A stretch of DNA of 64,000 nucleotides. It comes from Oscillospiraceae bacterium (GTDB lineage: Bacteria > Bacillota > Clostridia > Oscillospirales > Acutalibacteraceae). The stretch spans positions 1-64,000 of the forward strand of contig JALCPP010000002.1 in assembly GCA_022650485.1 (NCBI GenBank), read 5' to 3'. Position numbers and translations under genes: made by a program. Below are positions 7,908 through 17,299 of this stretch, piece after piece (position 1 is the stretch's first letter; each line of letters begins with the position of its first letter). Under the pieces are notes generated by a model. It saw nothing but the letters and a program-made list of their open reading frames with translations, was not told where the DNA came from and did no database searches.

Positions 7908-8786
7908 ATGTTCTATCTTGGAGTCAACTGTGAAAGAGCGGAAGACCACGACCTGGCAAAGACGCTGCACCGCGCCAAAAGCTGCGGGTATGATGCGGCG
8001 GAAATTGACCTTGATATTCTTCCTTTTATTCTGGATGGAGAGCTTTGCAGGCCGGTGGTTGATTATGCGCAAGACGTGATGTCACGCATTCATCTGCGGT
8101 ATTCAGCACATGTGTCAAGTGCCTTGGACCTGCGCAGTACAGAACACTTTGACGCACAGAAGAATTTGCTGTTTCGCTCCATCGATGTCTGCGCGCTGCT
8201 TGGAATTCAGCTTCTGAATGTTCATTACGAAGCCTGCAGCAAGATTCGGTGGGTGGAACAACGTTTTTGTGATTCATATCGGGAAGCGGCACAATACGCG
8301 CAGGAACGCGGAGTGATCTTATCAATCGAAAATATTGAGATAGAAGATTATCGGCTGGTTCTGGATTTTGTGTCGGAAGTTGGGCACGAAAATTTCCGCT
8401 TTACACTTGACACGGGGCATCTTTTTTTGGCATGTGCGTATTTTGGCGAGGATTTTGAGACGGCGGTTGACCGCTGCATGCCATATGTCGGGCATATGCA
8501 CCTGAACGACAACACCGGGCGGTTCATGCCGATGAGAATAACGGATTTTGCGCGTTACAAGCGGGTCCCCATGTCGTACCGGAATCTGTTTGGCATGGGG
8601 GATCTCCATCTTCCGCCTTATTTTGGAAAGCTGCCGTTTGATATGATTTTTGAAAAATTGACGCAGAAAAAAGGAACGCAGGATATCTTTTTAATCTGTG
8701 AGTACAACCGGGAAGACTTTCAACCTTTTGAACAGGAAATCTGCCGAAAGGTCAGACAAAAGATGACTAACACTGGAGGAAAATAA
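7908..8786 (+). CDS. Sugar phosphate isomerase/epimerase family protein
   Basis: About 292 residues in the xylose-isomerase-like TIM-barrel (AP endonuclease 2) fold. Probable metal ligands sit in SIENIEI (Glu), TLDTGH (Asp/His), GHMHLND (His) and ICEYN (Glu). AGGAGG lies 6 nt upstream of ATG 7908. Family members isomerise or epimerise sugars and inositols, but the substrate cannot be read from sequence. A second, divergent family member lies in the opposing cluster at 17296-18078, so each importer is paired with one such enzyme. Confidence 0.85.
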   Translation: MFYLGVNCERAEDHDLAKTLHRAKSCGYDAAEIDLDILPFILDGELCRPVVDYAQDVMSRIHLRYSAHVSSALDLRSTEHFDAQKNLLFRSIDVCALLGIQLLNVHYEACSKIRWVEQRFCDSYREAAQYAQERGVILSIENIEIEDYRLVLDFVSEVGHENFRFTLDTGHLFLACAYFGEDFETAVDRCMPYVGHMHLNDNTGRFMPMRITDFARYKRVPMSYRNLFGMGDLHLPPYFGKLPFDMIFEKLTQKKGTQDIFLICEYNREDFQPFEQEICRKVRQKMTNTGGK

Positions 8787-8789
8787 CAA

Positions 8790-9839
8790 ATGGCGACTGC
8801 AATCAGTATTCGCAACTTGGTTAAGAAATATGGCGACTTTACCGCAGTCGATCACTTTTCGATTGATATTGCGCCGGGAGAATTTGTAACGCTGCTTGGA
8901 AGTTCGGGCTGTGGAAAGACGACGGTTCTTCGTACGATTGCCGGATTTCTGGAAGCCGATGAGGGAGAAATCTATTTTGGCGACCGGTTTATGAACAATG
9001 TGCCGCCGGAAAAGCGCGATATTTCCATGATGTTTCAGTCCTACGCGCTTTTTCCGCATAAAACCGTGGAAAACAACGTGAATTTTGGTTTGCGCATGCA
9101 CGGGGCCAGCAAAGAAGAACAGAGCCAGAAAGTAGAGCAGGGGCTTGAAATGGTGCATCTGAGCGGGCTTAACAACAGAAAGCCGCAGGAGCTGAGCGGC
9201 GGTCAGCAGCAAAGAGTTGCGCTGGCGCGCGCCATGGCGGTTACTCCGCAAGTGCTGCTGTTTGACGAACCCCTGTCCAATCTTGACGCGAAGCTGCGCG
9301 AAACCGTGCGAATGGAAATTCGGGCAATTCAGCGAAAATATAAAATTACGACCGTTTATGTGACGCATGACCAGGAAGAGGCCCTTTCAATTTCAGACAG
9401 GGTTGTGGTTATGAACAGCGGTCACATTATGCAGCAGGGAACGCCGGAAGAGATTTACAAAAACCCAAAAAATGCTTTTACGGCCTGTTTTATCGGCAAA
9501 AGCAATGTGCTTCAGGTGGAATCGGTTTTTTGCAAAGAGGGAAAGAGTTTTGCAAAGACCGCTGTGGGGGAAATTGAAGTTGACAGTCCGGACTTAAAGC
9601 CGGGAGTCAGCATCTCTGTTCGTCCGGAAGATATTGTGGTTCATCCGCTGAATCAAACCAATGTATTGAGCGGCCGCGTGAGCAATGTGGTGTTTTTGGG
9701 ACGTTACAAACAGGTGAGTGTTACTTCGAATGGCACCGAAATGCTGGTTGAAGTTGACAAGGATGTGGAAGTTGCCGAAGGAATGGAGATCACCTACACG
9801 ATTCCTGTTTCATGCGTGAATCTGCTCAAGGAGGAATAA
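8790..9839 (+). CDS. ABC transporter ATP-binding protein (PotA/AfuC-like)
   Basis: 349 residues with Walker A GSSGCGKTT, signature LSGGQQQR, Walker B LLFDEPLSNLDAK, a His switch (VTHDQEEA) and a C-terminal TOBE-type regulatory region from about residue 240. Length and layout fit the PotA/FbpC/AfuC subgroup that energises spermidine, Fe3+, phosphonate and hexose-phosphate importers. It follows the TIM-barrel gene by 3 bp and precedes the permease by 2 bp, so it is part of one operon. Confidence 0.93.
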   Translation: MATAISIRNLVKKYGDFTAVDHFSIDIAPGEFVTLLGSSGCGKTTVLRTIAGFLEADEGEIYFGDRFMNNVPPEKRDISMMFQSYALFPHKTVENNVNFGLRMHGASKEEQSQKVEQGLEMVHLSGLNNRKPQELSGGQQQRVALARAMAVTPQVLLFDEPLSNLDAKLRETVRMEIRAIQRKYKITTVYVTHDQEEALSISDRVVVMNSGHIMQQGTPEEIYKNPKNAFTACFIGKSNVLQVESVFCKEGKSFAKTAVGEIEVDSPDLKPGVSISVRPEDIVVHPLNQTNVLSGRVSNVVFLGRYKQVSVTSNGTEMLVEVDKDVEVAEGMEITYTIPVSCVNLLKEE

Positions 9840-9841
9840 CA

Positions 9842-10675
9842 ATGAAAAAACGCTTGAAAACATATTTGTTCCTTCTTCCGGGAATCGGTTATATCCTGTT
9901 TTTCCTTGTTGTGATTATAGGCTTTATGACCATGCAGAGCTTTGGATTTTTTAACTATACGGGGAAAAGCGGATTTACCCTTCAATACTGGAATTCTCTT
10001 TTTAGCCGTCGTTTGCTGGATTCCTTTATCTTTTCGCTCAAAGTCGGGGCGGTCAGTTCATTTGGCTCACTGATTATCACATATCTGCTGTCTTTTGCCA
10101 TTAAAGGTTCTTATTTTCAAAAAACGATTCTTTCTATCTATAAAGTGCCGATTTTTATTCCGGCTTTAGTTGGTTCATTTCTGATTATTAATATGTTCGA
10201 TTACAGCGGAATTGTAAACTTTATTTTGCAGTCTCTGCACATCATTCAGGAACCGATTCGTTTTCGCTCACAAAATTCAGCGTTTTTGGTTTACCTGGTG
10301 CAAATTTGGAAGAACATGCCGTTCCAGCTTTTAATCATGTATCCGGCAATTCAAAGTATCCGGAAAGATATTCTGGATGCGGGGCGAAACCTCGGCGCCG
10401 GCCGGCTGCGCCTTTTTACGGAAATTATCTTTCCGCTTACGCTGTCCACAAGTTTAATCGCGGTGATTCTGGTGTTTATCGGAACGTTCGGGGACTTTGC
10501 CGTTTCTTCCACAGCGGGCCCCATCTATCCGTTCTCCCTTTCGCGGCTGATGAATTACACGGCCTATAACCAGCAGAATTGGGGATTGTCTGCAGCAATT
10601 GCAGTATTCATGATTATTGTGATTACGGCTTTGGTGTCCGCTTACAGCTATTTACAGCAGAAAATCGTTAAATGA
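9842..10675 (+). CDS. ABC transporter permease (PotB-like)
   Basis: 277 residues with six predicted membrane helices and the BPD_transp_1 coupling motif around residues 175-200 (DAGRNLGAGRLRLFTEIIFP). AAGGAGG ahead of ATG 9842 lies inside the end of the ATPase gene. It forms the heterodimeric channel with the product of 10688-11539. Confidence 0.92.
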   Translation: MKKRLKTYLFLLPGIGYILFFLVVIIGFMTMQSFGFFNYTGKSGFTLQYWNSLFSRRLLDSFIFSLKVGAVSSFGSLIITYLLSFAIKGSYFQKTILSIYKVPIFIPALVGSFLIINMFDYSGIVNFILQSLHIIQEPIRFRSQNSAFLVYLVQIWKNMPFQLLIMYPAIQSIRKDILDAGRNLGAGRLRLFTEIIFPLTLSTSLIAVILVFIGTFGDFAVSSTAGPIYPFSLSRLMNYTAYNQQNWGLSAAIAVFMIIVITALVSAYSYLQQKIVK

Positions 10676-10687
10676 GGAGGAAAAACT

Positions 10688-11539
10688 ATGGATTCCACGC
10701 TGCGGACAAAGAAAAAGCTTCGAAAGATTACAAAGATCATTCTGACATTTTTTGTCCTTCAAATCCTGTTTGTTGCTATTTTTATTCCGTTTTGTTACAC
10801 AATACTCTGGTCTTTGGTAGACCCTGAAGTCGGCTGGTCGTACACATCGCTGTTTCCGCAGCGGCTTTCTTTTTACCACTGGATCTATCAGTTTACCTAC
10901 ACGCAGGTCATGCAGGGCCTGATTAACGGCTTTATCATTGCTTCATGGACCACGATGCTGACCTTTTTAGTGGCACTGCCGACCTCTTATGCGCTTGGAC
11001 GAATAGAAATTCCAGGGAAAGAAGCGCTGAAAATTTTTGTCCTTCTGCCTATGGTCCTGCCGGGCATGGCGATTGCGATGTTCTTAGGGCGCATCCTGTT
11101 TTATCTGGGCCTTTCCCAGACTTATGCAGGGGTTATACTGGGCCATGTCTTTATGAATCTTCCCTTTATGATTCGGGTTCTAACCGTGAGCTTTGAAGGA
11201 ATTCCGCAGGATGTGGTGGAAGTCAGCGCTGTTTTGGGTGCAAATCGTTTCCAACGGTTTCGAGAAGTTTATCTGCCGCTGATTATACCTGGATTTTTTG
11301 CTGCCGGTTTAAATACTTTTATTTCCAGCTTGGAAGAATTTGATATTTCGTTTATTATTGGTCAGCCAAAGATTCCTACTATTTCCACCATTCTGTTTTC
11401 ATCAATGGGAACGAATTTTGTCAAAACACAGGTTTCCGTTAATTCGCTGCTGCTGATTATTCCTAATTTCATACTGCTGTTTCTGATTGAACGTGTTCTA
11501 AAGCAGGATTATCTGGGGGCTTCCCTTGGAAAACTGTAA
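10688..11539 (+). CDS. ABC transporter permease (PotC-like)
   Basis: 283 residues with six predicted helices and an EAA loop (EVSAVLGANRFQRFREVYLP). AGGAGG lies 6 nt upstream of the ATG. It is the second half of the membrane channel; in the opposing cluster the two halves are fused in one polypeptide. Confidence 0.92.
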   Translation: MDSTLRTKKKLRKITKIILTFFVLQILFVAIFIPFCYTILWSLVDPEVGWSYTSLFPQRLSFYHWIYQFTYTQVMQGLINGFIIASWTTMLTFLVALPTSYALGRIEIPGKEALKIFVLLPMVLPGMAIAMFLGRILFYLGLSQTYAGVILGHVFMNLPFMIRVLTVSFEGIPQDVVEVSAVLGANRFQRFREVYLPLIIPGFFAAGLNTFISSLEEFDISFIIGQPKIPTISTILFSSMGTNFVKTQVSVNSLLLIIPNFILLFLIERVLKQDYLGASLGKL

Positions 11540-11569
11540 CATTTTATAGAAAACAGGAAGTATGATGGA

Positions 11570-12442
11570 ATGGATAAGAACGTGATGCGCATGATTGGAA
11601 GCGGTGCTTCAGAAGCAATTCCGAACCCGATGTGTTCCTGCGAGATTTGTCAGAATGCCAGGCGGATGCGCGGAAAAGAAATTCGTTCAAGAAGCTGTTT
11701 TCGGCTGAACGATGACACGCAGATCGATTTTGGACCGGACCAGTTTTACCAATCCGTTGTTCTCGGCAATGACCTGACGACATTAAAAAATATTCTGATT
11801 ACGCATTCCCATGACGATCACCTTGCGTTTACCGAGCTGGGGCTTAAGGAAATGGCGGTCAAAACACAGAGCGCTCCGTTGAACATTTACATGAGCCAAA
11901 AGGCATGGGAATGGTACCGGCAGGCCGTGCGGGCCTATGAACCGCCGGACCAGTACCTGAATAAAAAGTTTTACAGGTTTGTCCCGATGGATTATTACCA
12001 AAGCTATGAAGTCGGCGGTTTGAATGTTGTACCGCTGCGGGGAAATCATCAAGCGTTTGGCAAGGACGAGTACACGGTCAATTATCTGGTTTCGCTCGAA
12101 AACGGAAAAACCCTGTACTATGCTTGTGACACGGGTTATTTTTTTGAGGAAACATTTGAGTATCTGAAAGACTGCCGCCTGGATTTTCTTGTGATTGAAG
12201 GGACCTTTGGCAATGCCCGCATGGAGGAGCGCCCGGATGGTCACCTTGGCTGTGCCGGGGTGCTTTGCGTTGTTCGTCGCCTGTTGGAACAAAACACGTT
12301 AAGCGCGGAGTCGCGTGTTTATATCACGCATATCAATCATAAGCATACCCTCACACATGAAAAAATGGCGGCTTATTATGCAAAGCAGAAGGTTGGGATT
12401 CCCATTTTTGTCGGTTATGACGGAATGGAAATCAGAAAATAG
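11570..12442 (+). CDS. MBL-fold phosphodiesterase-like protein (PhnP-type)
   Basis: 290 residues. The N-terminal SGASEAIPNPMCSCEICQNA resembles the extra zinc site of PhnP-like proteins (Cys-x-Cys-x2-Cys). The metallo-beta-lactamase signature THSHDDH is at about residue 77, with further ligands in RGNHQAF, ACDTGYF and THINHKHT. PhnP itself hydrolyses ribosyl 1,2-cyclic phosphate in phosphonate breakdown. Here no C-P lyase genes are present, so a different cyclic or diester phosphate is likely. It is the last gene of the cluster. Confidence 0.75.
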   Translation: MDKNVMRMIGSGASEAIPNPMCSCEICQNARRMRGKEIRSRSCFRLNDDTQIDFGPDQFYQSVVLGNDLTTLKNILITHSHDDHLAFTELGLKEMAVKTQSAPLNIYMSQKAWEWYRQAVRAYEPPDQYLNKKFYRFVPMDYYQSYEVGGLNVVPLRGNHQAFGKDEYTVNYLVSLENGKTLYYACDTGYFFEETFEYLKDCRLDFLVIEGTFGNARMEERPDGHLGCAGVLCVVRRLLEQNTLSAESRVYITHINHKHTLTHEKMAAYYAKQKVGIPIFVGYDGMEIRK

Positions 12443-12499
12443 AAGGCCGTGGGTTACCGCAGCACCATTTATCAGAACAGTACGGAAAAATAATAAAAA

Positions 12500-12532
12500 G
12501 AGTGACTTTCAATGAAATACTGAAAGTCACTC
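12500..12532 (-). terminator. Terminator of the leftward transport cluster
   Basis: A perfect 12-bp stem (GAGTGACTTTCA/TGAAAGTCACTC, 9-nt loop). Read on the minus strand it is followed by CTTTTTATTATTTTT, so it ends transcription from the 18078-12699 operon. It also faces the end of the rightward cluster. Confidence 0.75.
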
Positions 12533-12649
12533 GCTGAAGTTCATCGGGCGTTTTTACATAGAGGCGCCTGCTTTATTTTGTCCTGGCCAGCATTTTTCCA
12601 AAAAATAAATATAAAATATATCTATCAAAACCGTCCTGGGGTAGGATAG

Positions 12650-12679
12650 ACGGAACGCTGAAAATCAGAAGCGTTCCGT
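12650..12679. other. Second hairpin between the convergent clusters
   Basis: A perfect 10-bp stem ACGGAACGCT/AGCGTTCCGT with a 10-nt loop and no adjacent T-run on either strand. It lies 20 bp beyond the PHP gene. The rest of the 256-bp gap 12443-12698 holds no credible gene. Confidence 0.55.
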
Positions 12680-12698
12680 ACTATCAAACATTGGGCGG

Positions 12699-13415
12699 TT
12701 ATTTTTTTCTATGATTGAGCACGGCATGAATGCCGTCTTCGTGCAGATTTAGAATCAATTCTTCAGGAAATGAAACCTCTTTAATCAAGTCATACGCTTC
12801 GTCAAAACGGCCAACGTCATACCAAATATGAGCGTCGCTGCCTAAAATAATGGGAGCTTGAAATTTCTTGCAGGTCTGTAAGAGCTTTTTGGCGTTTTCT
12901 TTTCCGTTGACGCGCGTTGAGCCTGGGACCAGAGAGGAGTTGTTCAGTTCCAGCGCAACCCTGTGTTTTTTAGCGGCAGACACCAGAACATCATAATCCA
13001 GCGGATACCGGCTGTCATCCGGGTGCGCAATGATTTTTACATAGGGGTTTTTCATGACACCGAGCAGCGCGGCGGTGTTCTGCTCTGCGGTTCCGCTTTG
13101 AATGCAGGGGGAGTGCAGGCTTGCAATGACATAATCCATTTTTTGAAGCAGGGGTTCCTCCATATCAATCGTGCCGTGAAAGTCACAGATGTTTGTTTCT
13201 ACACCGCAGAAAACCCGAAGCCCCATGCAAGAGTTTCGAACCACTTTATAATTGATAAAGAGGGAAGCGTTGGTTCCGGGCATCTTTTCGGCATGGTCAC
13301 TGGTGCCGATTCCCCAGAGTCCTTTCTGCTTTGCCTCTTCCAGATTTTCTTTTAAGGTGCTGAACGCGTGGCCGCTAGCCAGCGTATGTGTGTGAAGGTC
13401 AAAAAGAGCTTTCAA
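12699..13415 (-). CDS. PHP-domain phosphoesterase (YcdX-like)
   Basis: About 238 residues. PHP motifs are in order: FDLHTHT (metal ligands), GTSDHAEK, GVETNI, ASLHSP, AHPDDSRYP, ALELNNSS and LGSDAH, the layout of YcdX-type tri-metal phosphatases. TTG at 13415 is the preferred start: it overlaps the TGA of the ATPase gene (TTGA) and has AAGGAT about 10 nt upstream, while in-frame ATGs lie deep within the ATPase gene. PHP enzymes include histidinol-phosphate phosphatases and cyclic phosphodiesterases. It takes the place that the MBL enzyme has in the opposing cluster. Confidence 0.85.
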   Translation of the reverse strand: MKALFDLHTHTLASGHAFSTLKENLEEAKQKGLWGIGTSDHAEKMPGTNASLFINYKVVRNSCMGLRVFCGVETNICDFHGTIDMEEPLLQKMDYVIASLHSPCIQSGTAEQNTAALLGVMKNPYVKIIAHPDDSRYPLDYDVLVSAAKKHRVALELNNSSLVPGSTRVNGKENAKKLLQTCKKFQAPIILGSDAHIWYDVGRFDEAYDLIKEVSFPEELILNLHEDGIHAVLNHRKK

Positions 13416-14449
13416 TTCATCCCATCCTTTTTTATTAGAACAATTGATTCGTTTAGCTTGTAACTTTCGCGCACGGGTGCATACACCGTTATTAATCTGC
13501 CGGAACTTTCGACAGAATAATGAATTTCGCGTCCGCAATATTGCCGGTTCTTTATTTTTGCAGGAATGCCATTGCCGTGCTTTTGAATTTGAAATTCATC
13601 CGGACGAACGGGAAACAGACCCATTTTTTTCAGTTCCGGCTCAATCATTTGTCCCTGAAAACAAAGATTTGAGCTTTCTTCATAGAAAAGGTCATGGTCC
13701 CAGATGCCCCGCAGAAGATTGTACTTGCCCACAAAGGAAGCGGCGAACGGGGTGCGTGGATGCAGGTAGATTTCTTCCGGTGTGCCGGCCTGTTCCACTT
13801 CTCCGTTCCTCATAATCATGATACGGTCCGCCATGGCAAGCGCTTCGCTTTGGTCGTGCGTAACATAAAGAATGGTGGCACCGGTCATCCGGTGTATATC
13901 CTGAATTTCTTTTCGCATGCTGATTTTTAATTCGGCATCCAGCGCGCTGAGGGGTTCGTCCATCAAAAGTATTTGGGGCTTTGTAATAATAGCCCGCGCC
14001 AGCGCAACGCGCTGTTTCTGCCCCCCGGACAGTTCGTCTGGGTAGCGGTTCGCCAAGGCGGAGAGCCCCACGCTTTCCAGAGTTTGGCTGATCAGGGACT
14101 TCTTTTTAGAAGCGTCTATGCCGGCATATTTTTTTTGAAGCAAAGGAAATTCCGCGTGCTGCCGGACCGTCATATTCGGCCACAGCGCAAAGGACTGAAA
14201 GACCATTCCCAGATTCCGCCGTTCCACCGGAACGCACCTGTCGGGGGAGGAGTACAGCGTGTCTCCGGAATAGATCAAGCCTTGGGATGGCCGCTCAAAG
14301 CCCCCCACCAGTCGAAGCAAAGTGGTTTTTCCGCAGCCGGATGGGCCAAGGATGCAGACAAATTCGCCATCTTTGATTTCGATGAAAACGTTTGACAGAG
14401 CGATGTTCGCCCCGTACATTTTTGACACATTGCTGATTTTTAAACTCAT
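13412..14449 (-). CDS. ABC transporter ATP-binding protein (AfuC/FbpC-like)
   Basis: 345 residues with Walker A GPSGCGKTT, signature LSGGQKQR, Walker B ILLMDEPLSALDAE, switch VTHDQSEA and a TOBE-like C-terminal domain. Its start overlaps the stop of the fused permease (ATGA). It is related to, but clearly distinct from, the ATPase at 8790-9839. Confidence 0.93.
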   Translation of the reverse strand: MSLKISNVSKMYGANIALSNVFIEIKDGEFVCILGPSGCGKTTLLRLVGGFERPSQGLIYSGDTLYSSPDRCVPVERRNLGMVFQSFALWPNMTVRQHAEFPLLQKKYAGIDASKKKSLISQTLESVGLSALANRYPDELSGGQKQRVALARAIITKPQILLMDEPLSALDAELKISMRKEIQDIHRMTGATILYVTHDQSEALAMADRIMIMRNGEVEQAGTPEEIYLHPRTPFAASFVGKYNLLRGIWDHDLFYEESSNLCFQGQMIEPELKKMGLFPVRPDEFQIQKHGNGIPAKIKNRQYCGREIHYSVESSGRLITVYAPVRESYKLNESIVLIKKDGMN

Positions 14450-16173
14450 GAAATAGTTCCCTCCATCTTGTGCGATAGTTCAGACTGGTGCGGGCGCAGA
14501 GCCCCCGCGCTGCGTTGGTGTGCGCTGTCCCTGTTTTTGGACGGTTCGCGGCAAACAAACTGAACCAGGGTGTATCCGCAAAGAATCAGAATAACAATCA
14601 AAACGGAAAATGCGTATGCAATGTTGTAATCGCCGGATTGCTGAAAGTTGAAAACACTCAGACCGATCGTCTTGGTTCCGGCGGCAGCCAGAATCGAGGA
14701 CAGTGTCATTTCCGTCAGCGAAGACACAAAAATCAGAAGTGAACTGGAAATGGTCTGCCGAAAGAGCAGGGGGGTCAGAATCTTTTTCCACATTCGGATT
14801 CTTCCGCTTCCGGATACATGAGCCGCTTCTTCCAGTGACGGATGAATGGAAAGCATGGCCGCAGAGCTGCCCTTGATTTGAAGAATCAGGTACCGGGTGA
14901 CATAGGCGATAATCAGAATCCGGATACTTCCGTAAACGCCGGGAATGACCGACCAGTGAAAAATCATGGAAAGCGCCAGAACAATTCCCGGAATGGCATA
15001 GGTCAGCGAGGCGCAGGATTCCAGCAGACGAACCGCGGGGCCTGTGCCGTGTGATTTAGCATATGCCGCCGCCGTTCCGACCAGGATGCAGACCGCACAG
15101 GTAATCAATGAGAGGAACAGGCTGTTGCTCACGGCGTTCATCACGCCCCTGTTTGTGAACAGAAACTGATAGTTTTCCAAAGATAAGTTTTTCAGCGAAA
15201 AACGCTGACCATAAAGATTCTGAAATGAAGCGGCGGTCATAGTCAGCAGGGGGACTAAATCAAGCACGGAAAAGACGGCAATGCCGCCCCATTCCACCCA
15301 TCTTCGTGTTCTGCGGGAAAGAAACACCCGCTCTGAAAAATCGGCCCGGATACTGTCCCCTTTTTTGGATTTGCGCGCAAACGATGAGATTCCAAGCGAG
15401 CCGGAAACCGCCACAATACCAAGAACGACGGATAAGGCAGAGGCGAGGGCAAATGATTCCGGACCGAAGCCGATGGCCTTTTCGTATATGTAGGTGCTGA
15501 GCACCGGAACAGAAGCCGGAATCCCAAGAAACGCGGGAACGGCAAAGTTGTCAATACAGGCGAGAAACGCCAGTACACTGCCGCCGATGATGGCCGGAGC
15601 GGCCTGAACCAGATCAATGCGAAGCAGGGTTCCCCAACGGCTGCAGCCGGAAGCACGGGCGGCCCATTCCAGGTCCCTGGGAATCTTTCGCAGCATATTC
15701 ACAGTGGTCAGGTAAACCAGGGGAATATTGCAGATTCCCAGAATGAAGATAATGCCGCCGATGGAATACAGATTGACGGCCGGCAGATGAAACAGGTGCA
15801 TCAAGCGGTTCATAACGCCGTTCCTGGAAAAGGTGCTGGTCCACGAAATGGTAATGACATAGGAGGGAATGATAAAGGGCGCCAGCACAAGCAGTTCCAG
15901 CAGCTTTTTTCGTTTGATATTCAGGTAGGCAATGAGGAAGGCGAACAGAGTTCCCAGAACGGTTGACAGCACGGTTGCGGCCAGTGCAATCACAATGGTA
16001 TTGCCGATTGCCCGCAGGGTGCGCGGCTCCTGAAACAGCTTTGCGTAGTTTGCGGCGCCGAATCCGCTGCCCTGTGTAAAGCTCATCAGAACCAGACGGC
16101 ACAGCGGTGCCAGAAACAGAAAAATAACGACGGCGCAGGCAATTGCCTCAACGATCAGATTGCGTTTTTTCAT
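14446..16173 (-). CDS. Fused two-domain ABC permease (AfuB/FbpB-like)
   Basis: About 575 residues with two complete BPD_transp_1 domains in tandem, about six helices each. EAA loops are visible in WAARASGCSRWGTLLRIDLV and EAAHVSGSGRIRMWKKILTP. Such fusion permeases are typical of the AfuB/FbpB/SfuB branch; AfuABC of Actinobacillus has been shown to import hexose phosphates. ATG at 16173 has GGAG 10 nt upstream; the TTG at 16182 lies too close to that site. Confidence 0.92.
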   Translation of the reverse strand: MKKRNLIVEAIACAVVIFLFLAPLCRLVLMSFTQGSGFGAANYAKLFQEPRTLRAIGNTIVIALAATVLSTVLGTLFAFLIAYLNIKRKKLLELLVLAPFIIPSYVITISWTSTFSRNGVMNRLMHLFHLPAVNLYSIGGIIFILGICNIPLVYLTTVNMLRKIPRDLEWAARASGCSRWGTLLRIDLVQAAPAIIGGSVLAFLACIDNFAVPAFLGIPASVPVLSTYIYEKAIGFGPESFALASALSVVLGIVAVSGSLGISSFARKSKKGDSIRADFSERVFLSRRTRRWVEWGGIAVFSVLDLVPLLTMTAASFQNLYGQRFSLKNLSLENYQFLFTNRGVMNAVSNSLFLSLITCAVCILVGTAAAYAKSHGTGPAVRLLESCASLTYAIPGIVLALSMIFHWSVIPGVYGSIRILIIAYVTRYLILQIKGSSAAMLSIHPSLEEAAHVSGSGRIRMWKKILTPLLFRQTISSSLLIFVSSLTEMTLSSILAAAGTKTIGLSVFNFQQSGDYNIAYAFSVLIVILILCGYTLVQFVCREPSKNRDSAHQRSAGALRPHQSELSHKMEGTIS

Positions 16174-16187
16174 TTCCCTCAATCTCC

Positions 16188-16213
16188 AAAAAGGCTGCGG
16201 AAAACCGCAGCCT
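16188..16213 (-). terminator. Leaky terminator-like hairpin after the binding-protein gene
   Basis: On the minus strand AGGCTGCGG-TTTT-CCGCAGCCT is followed by TTTT and then the RBS of the permease. It resembles a partial terminator that lets some transcripts continue. The opposing cluster has a hairpin at the same position relative to its binding-protein gene. Confidence 0.65.
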
Positions 16214-16234
16214 CAAATTTGCGTTCACTCGGTT

Positions 16235-17299
16235 TTAGCCAAACATTTTGCCGAATTTTTCTTTGTCTGTACTGCGGGTTTTTACAAGTTCTGCAACATC
16301 GTAAGTCAAATTTTTGATTTCGTCGACAGACCGGAAGTTGTCGGGGGCTTTTACGCCGGATTTGATCGGGGTATAGCCAATTTGAGAAGTTGCCTTCTGA
16401 CCGTCTTCGGAAAGGATGAAGTCCACAAAGGCCTTTGCAAGTTCTTCGTTCTGGGTGCTTTTGACAATGCCGATTGGTTCTGTTACGCTCAGAGAACCTT
16501 CGCTCGGGTAGATAAACTCAACCGGGGATCCTTTGGCTTTGTCGCGCAGGGGAAGATAGTCCACAACGATGCCGCAGGCTTTTTGACCGGCCAGAACCGC
16601 TTTTTCCACAGCGCCGTTTCCGTGCTGTACGGAAACTCCGTTTGATTTCAGCCCTTCATAAAAATCCCAGCCGACTCCGTCCGTTCTGGTCAGAACGCCG
16701 AGGTTGTAGGCGGCGGCGCCGGAGTACAGCGGGCTCGGCATGATGACGTTGTCCTTATACGCAGCGCCGGTCAGGTCGTGGTAGCCGGTCGGTGCTTTTT
16801 TCACCATGTCTGTGTTAATGACAATCCCTGTGGAAATTACCTTTGTTCCGGTGTAGGTGTGGTCCGCGTCGTAGTAATCGCTGCTGATTCCTTTGAGTTC
16901 AGGGGATTCATAGCTCATGAGCAGGTCTTCTGACTTCAGGGTTTCAAAGGTTGCTGCGTCCGCAACCAGCAGAACATCGGCTTTTACGGAACCGGCCTTC
17001 TTTTCCGCAAGAACTTTGCTGACGACTTCCTCGGTTCCGCTGCGGAACACATTTACCGTAATATCGGGCTGCTTTTTATTGAATTCCTGAATCAGTGCCT
17101 GGGCGTCTTTTTCCGGCTGAGAGGTGTAAAGGGTTAAATCTCCCTGCAGAGTTTTCGGCTGGGCAGATGCGGCGGAGCTAACGGGTGCCGGCGCTGCACT
17201 GCTTTTTGAGGAAGCAGAACCGCTTCCGGAACAACCCGCGCAGCTTGCCGCGATGCAGGCGGCAAGAATTCCTGCGGCTATTTTTGATTTACCATTCAT
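16235..17299 (-). CDS. ABC transporter substrate-binding lipoprotein (AfuA/FbpA-like)
   Basis: 354 residues. The signal peptide has a lipobox with Cys at residue 23 (SCAGC), a Ser/Ala-rich linker, then a family-1 binding domain (GDLTLYTSQPEKDAQALIQE, STGIVINTDMVKK). AAAGGAG 8 nt before ATG 17299 fixes the start, which overlaps the previous stop (ATGA). Close families bind ferric ion, phosphonates or hexose phosphates. With a fused permease and sugar-isomerase and phosphatase neighbours, a sugar phosphate is my preferred ligand, as inference. Confidence 0.88.
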   Translation of the reverse strand: MNGKSKIAAGILAACIAASCAGCSGSGSASSKSSAAPAPVSSAASAQPKTLQGDLTLYTSQPEKDAQALIQEFNKKQPDITVNVFRSGTEEVVSKVLAEKKAGSVKADVLLVADAATFETLKSEDLLMSYESPELKGISSDYYDADHTYTGTKVISTGIVINTDMVKKAPTGYHDLTGAAYKDNVIMPSPLYSGAAAYNLGVLTRTDGVGWDFYEGLKSNGVSVQHGNGAVEKAVLAGQKACGIVVDYLPLRDKAKGSPVEFIYPSEGSLSVTEPIGIVKSTQNEELAKAFVDFILSEDGQKATSQIGYTPIKSGVKAPDNFRSVDEIKNLTYDVAELVKTRSTDKEKFGKMFG

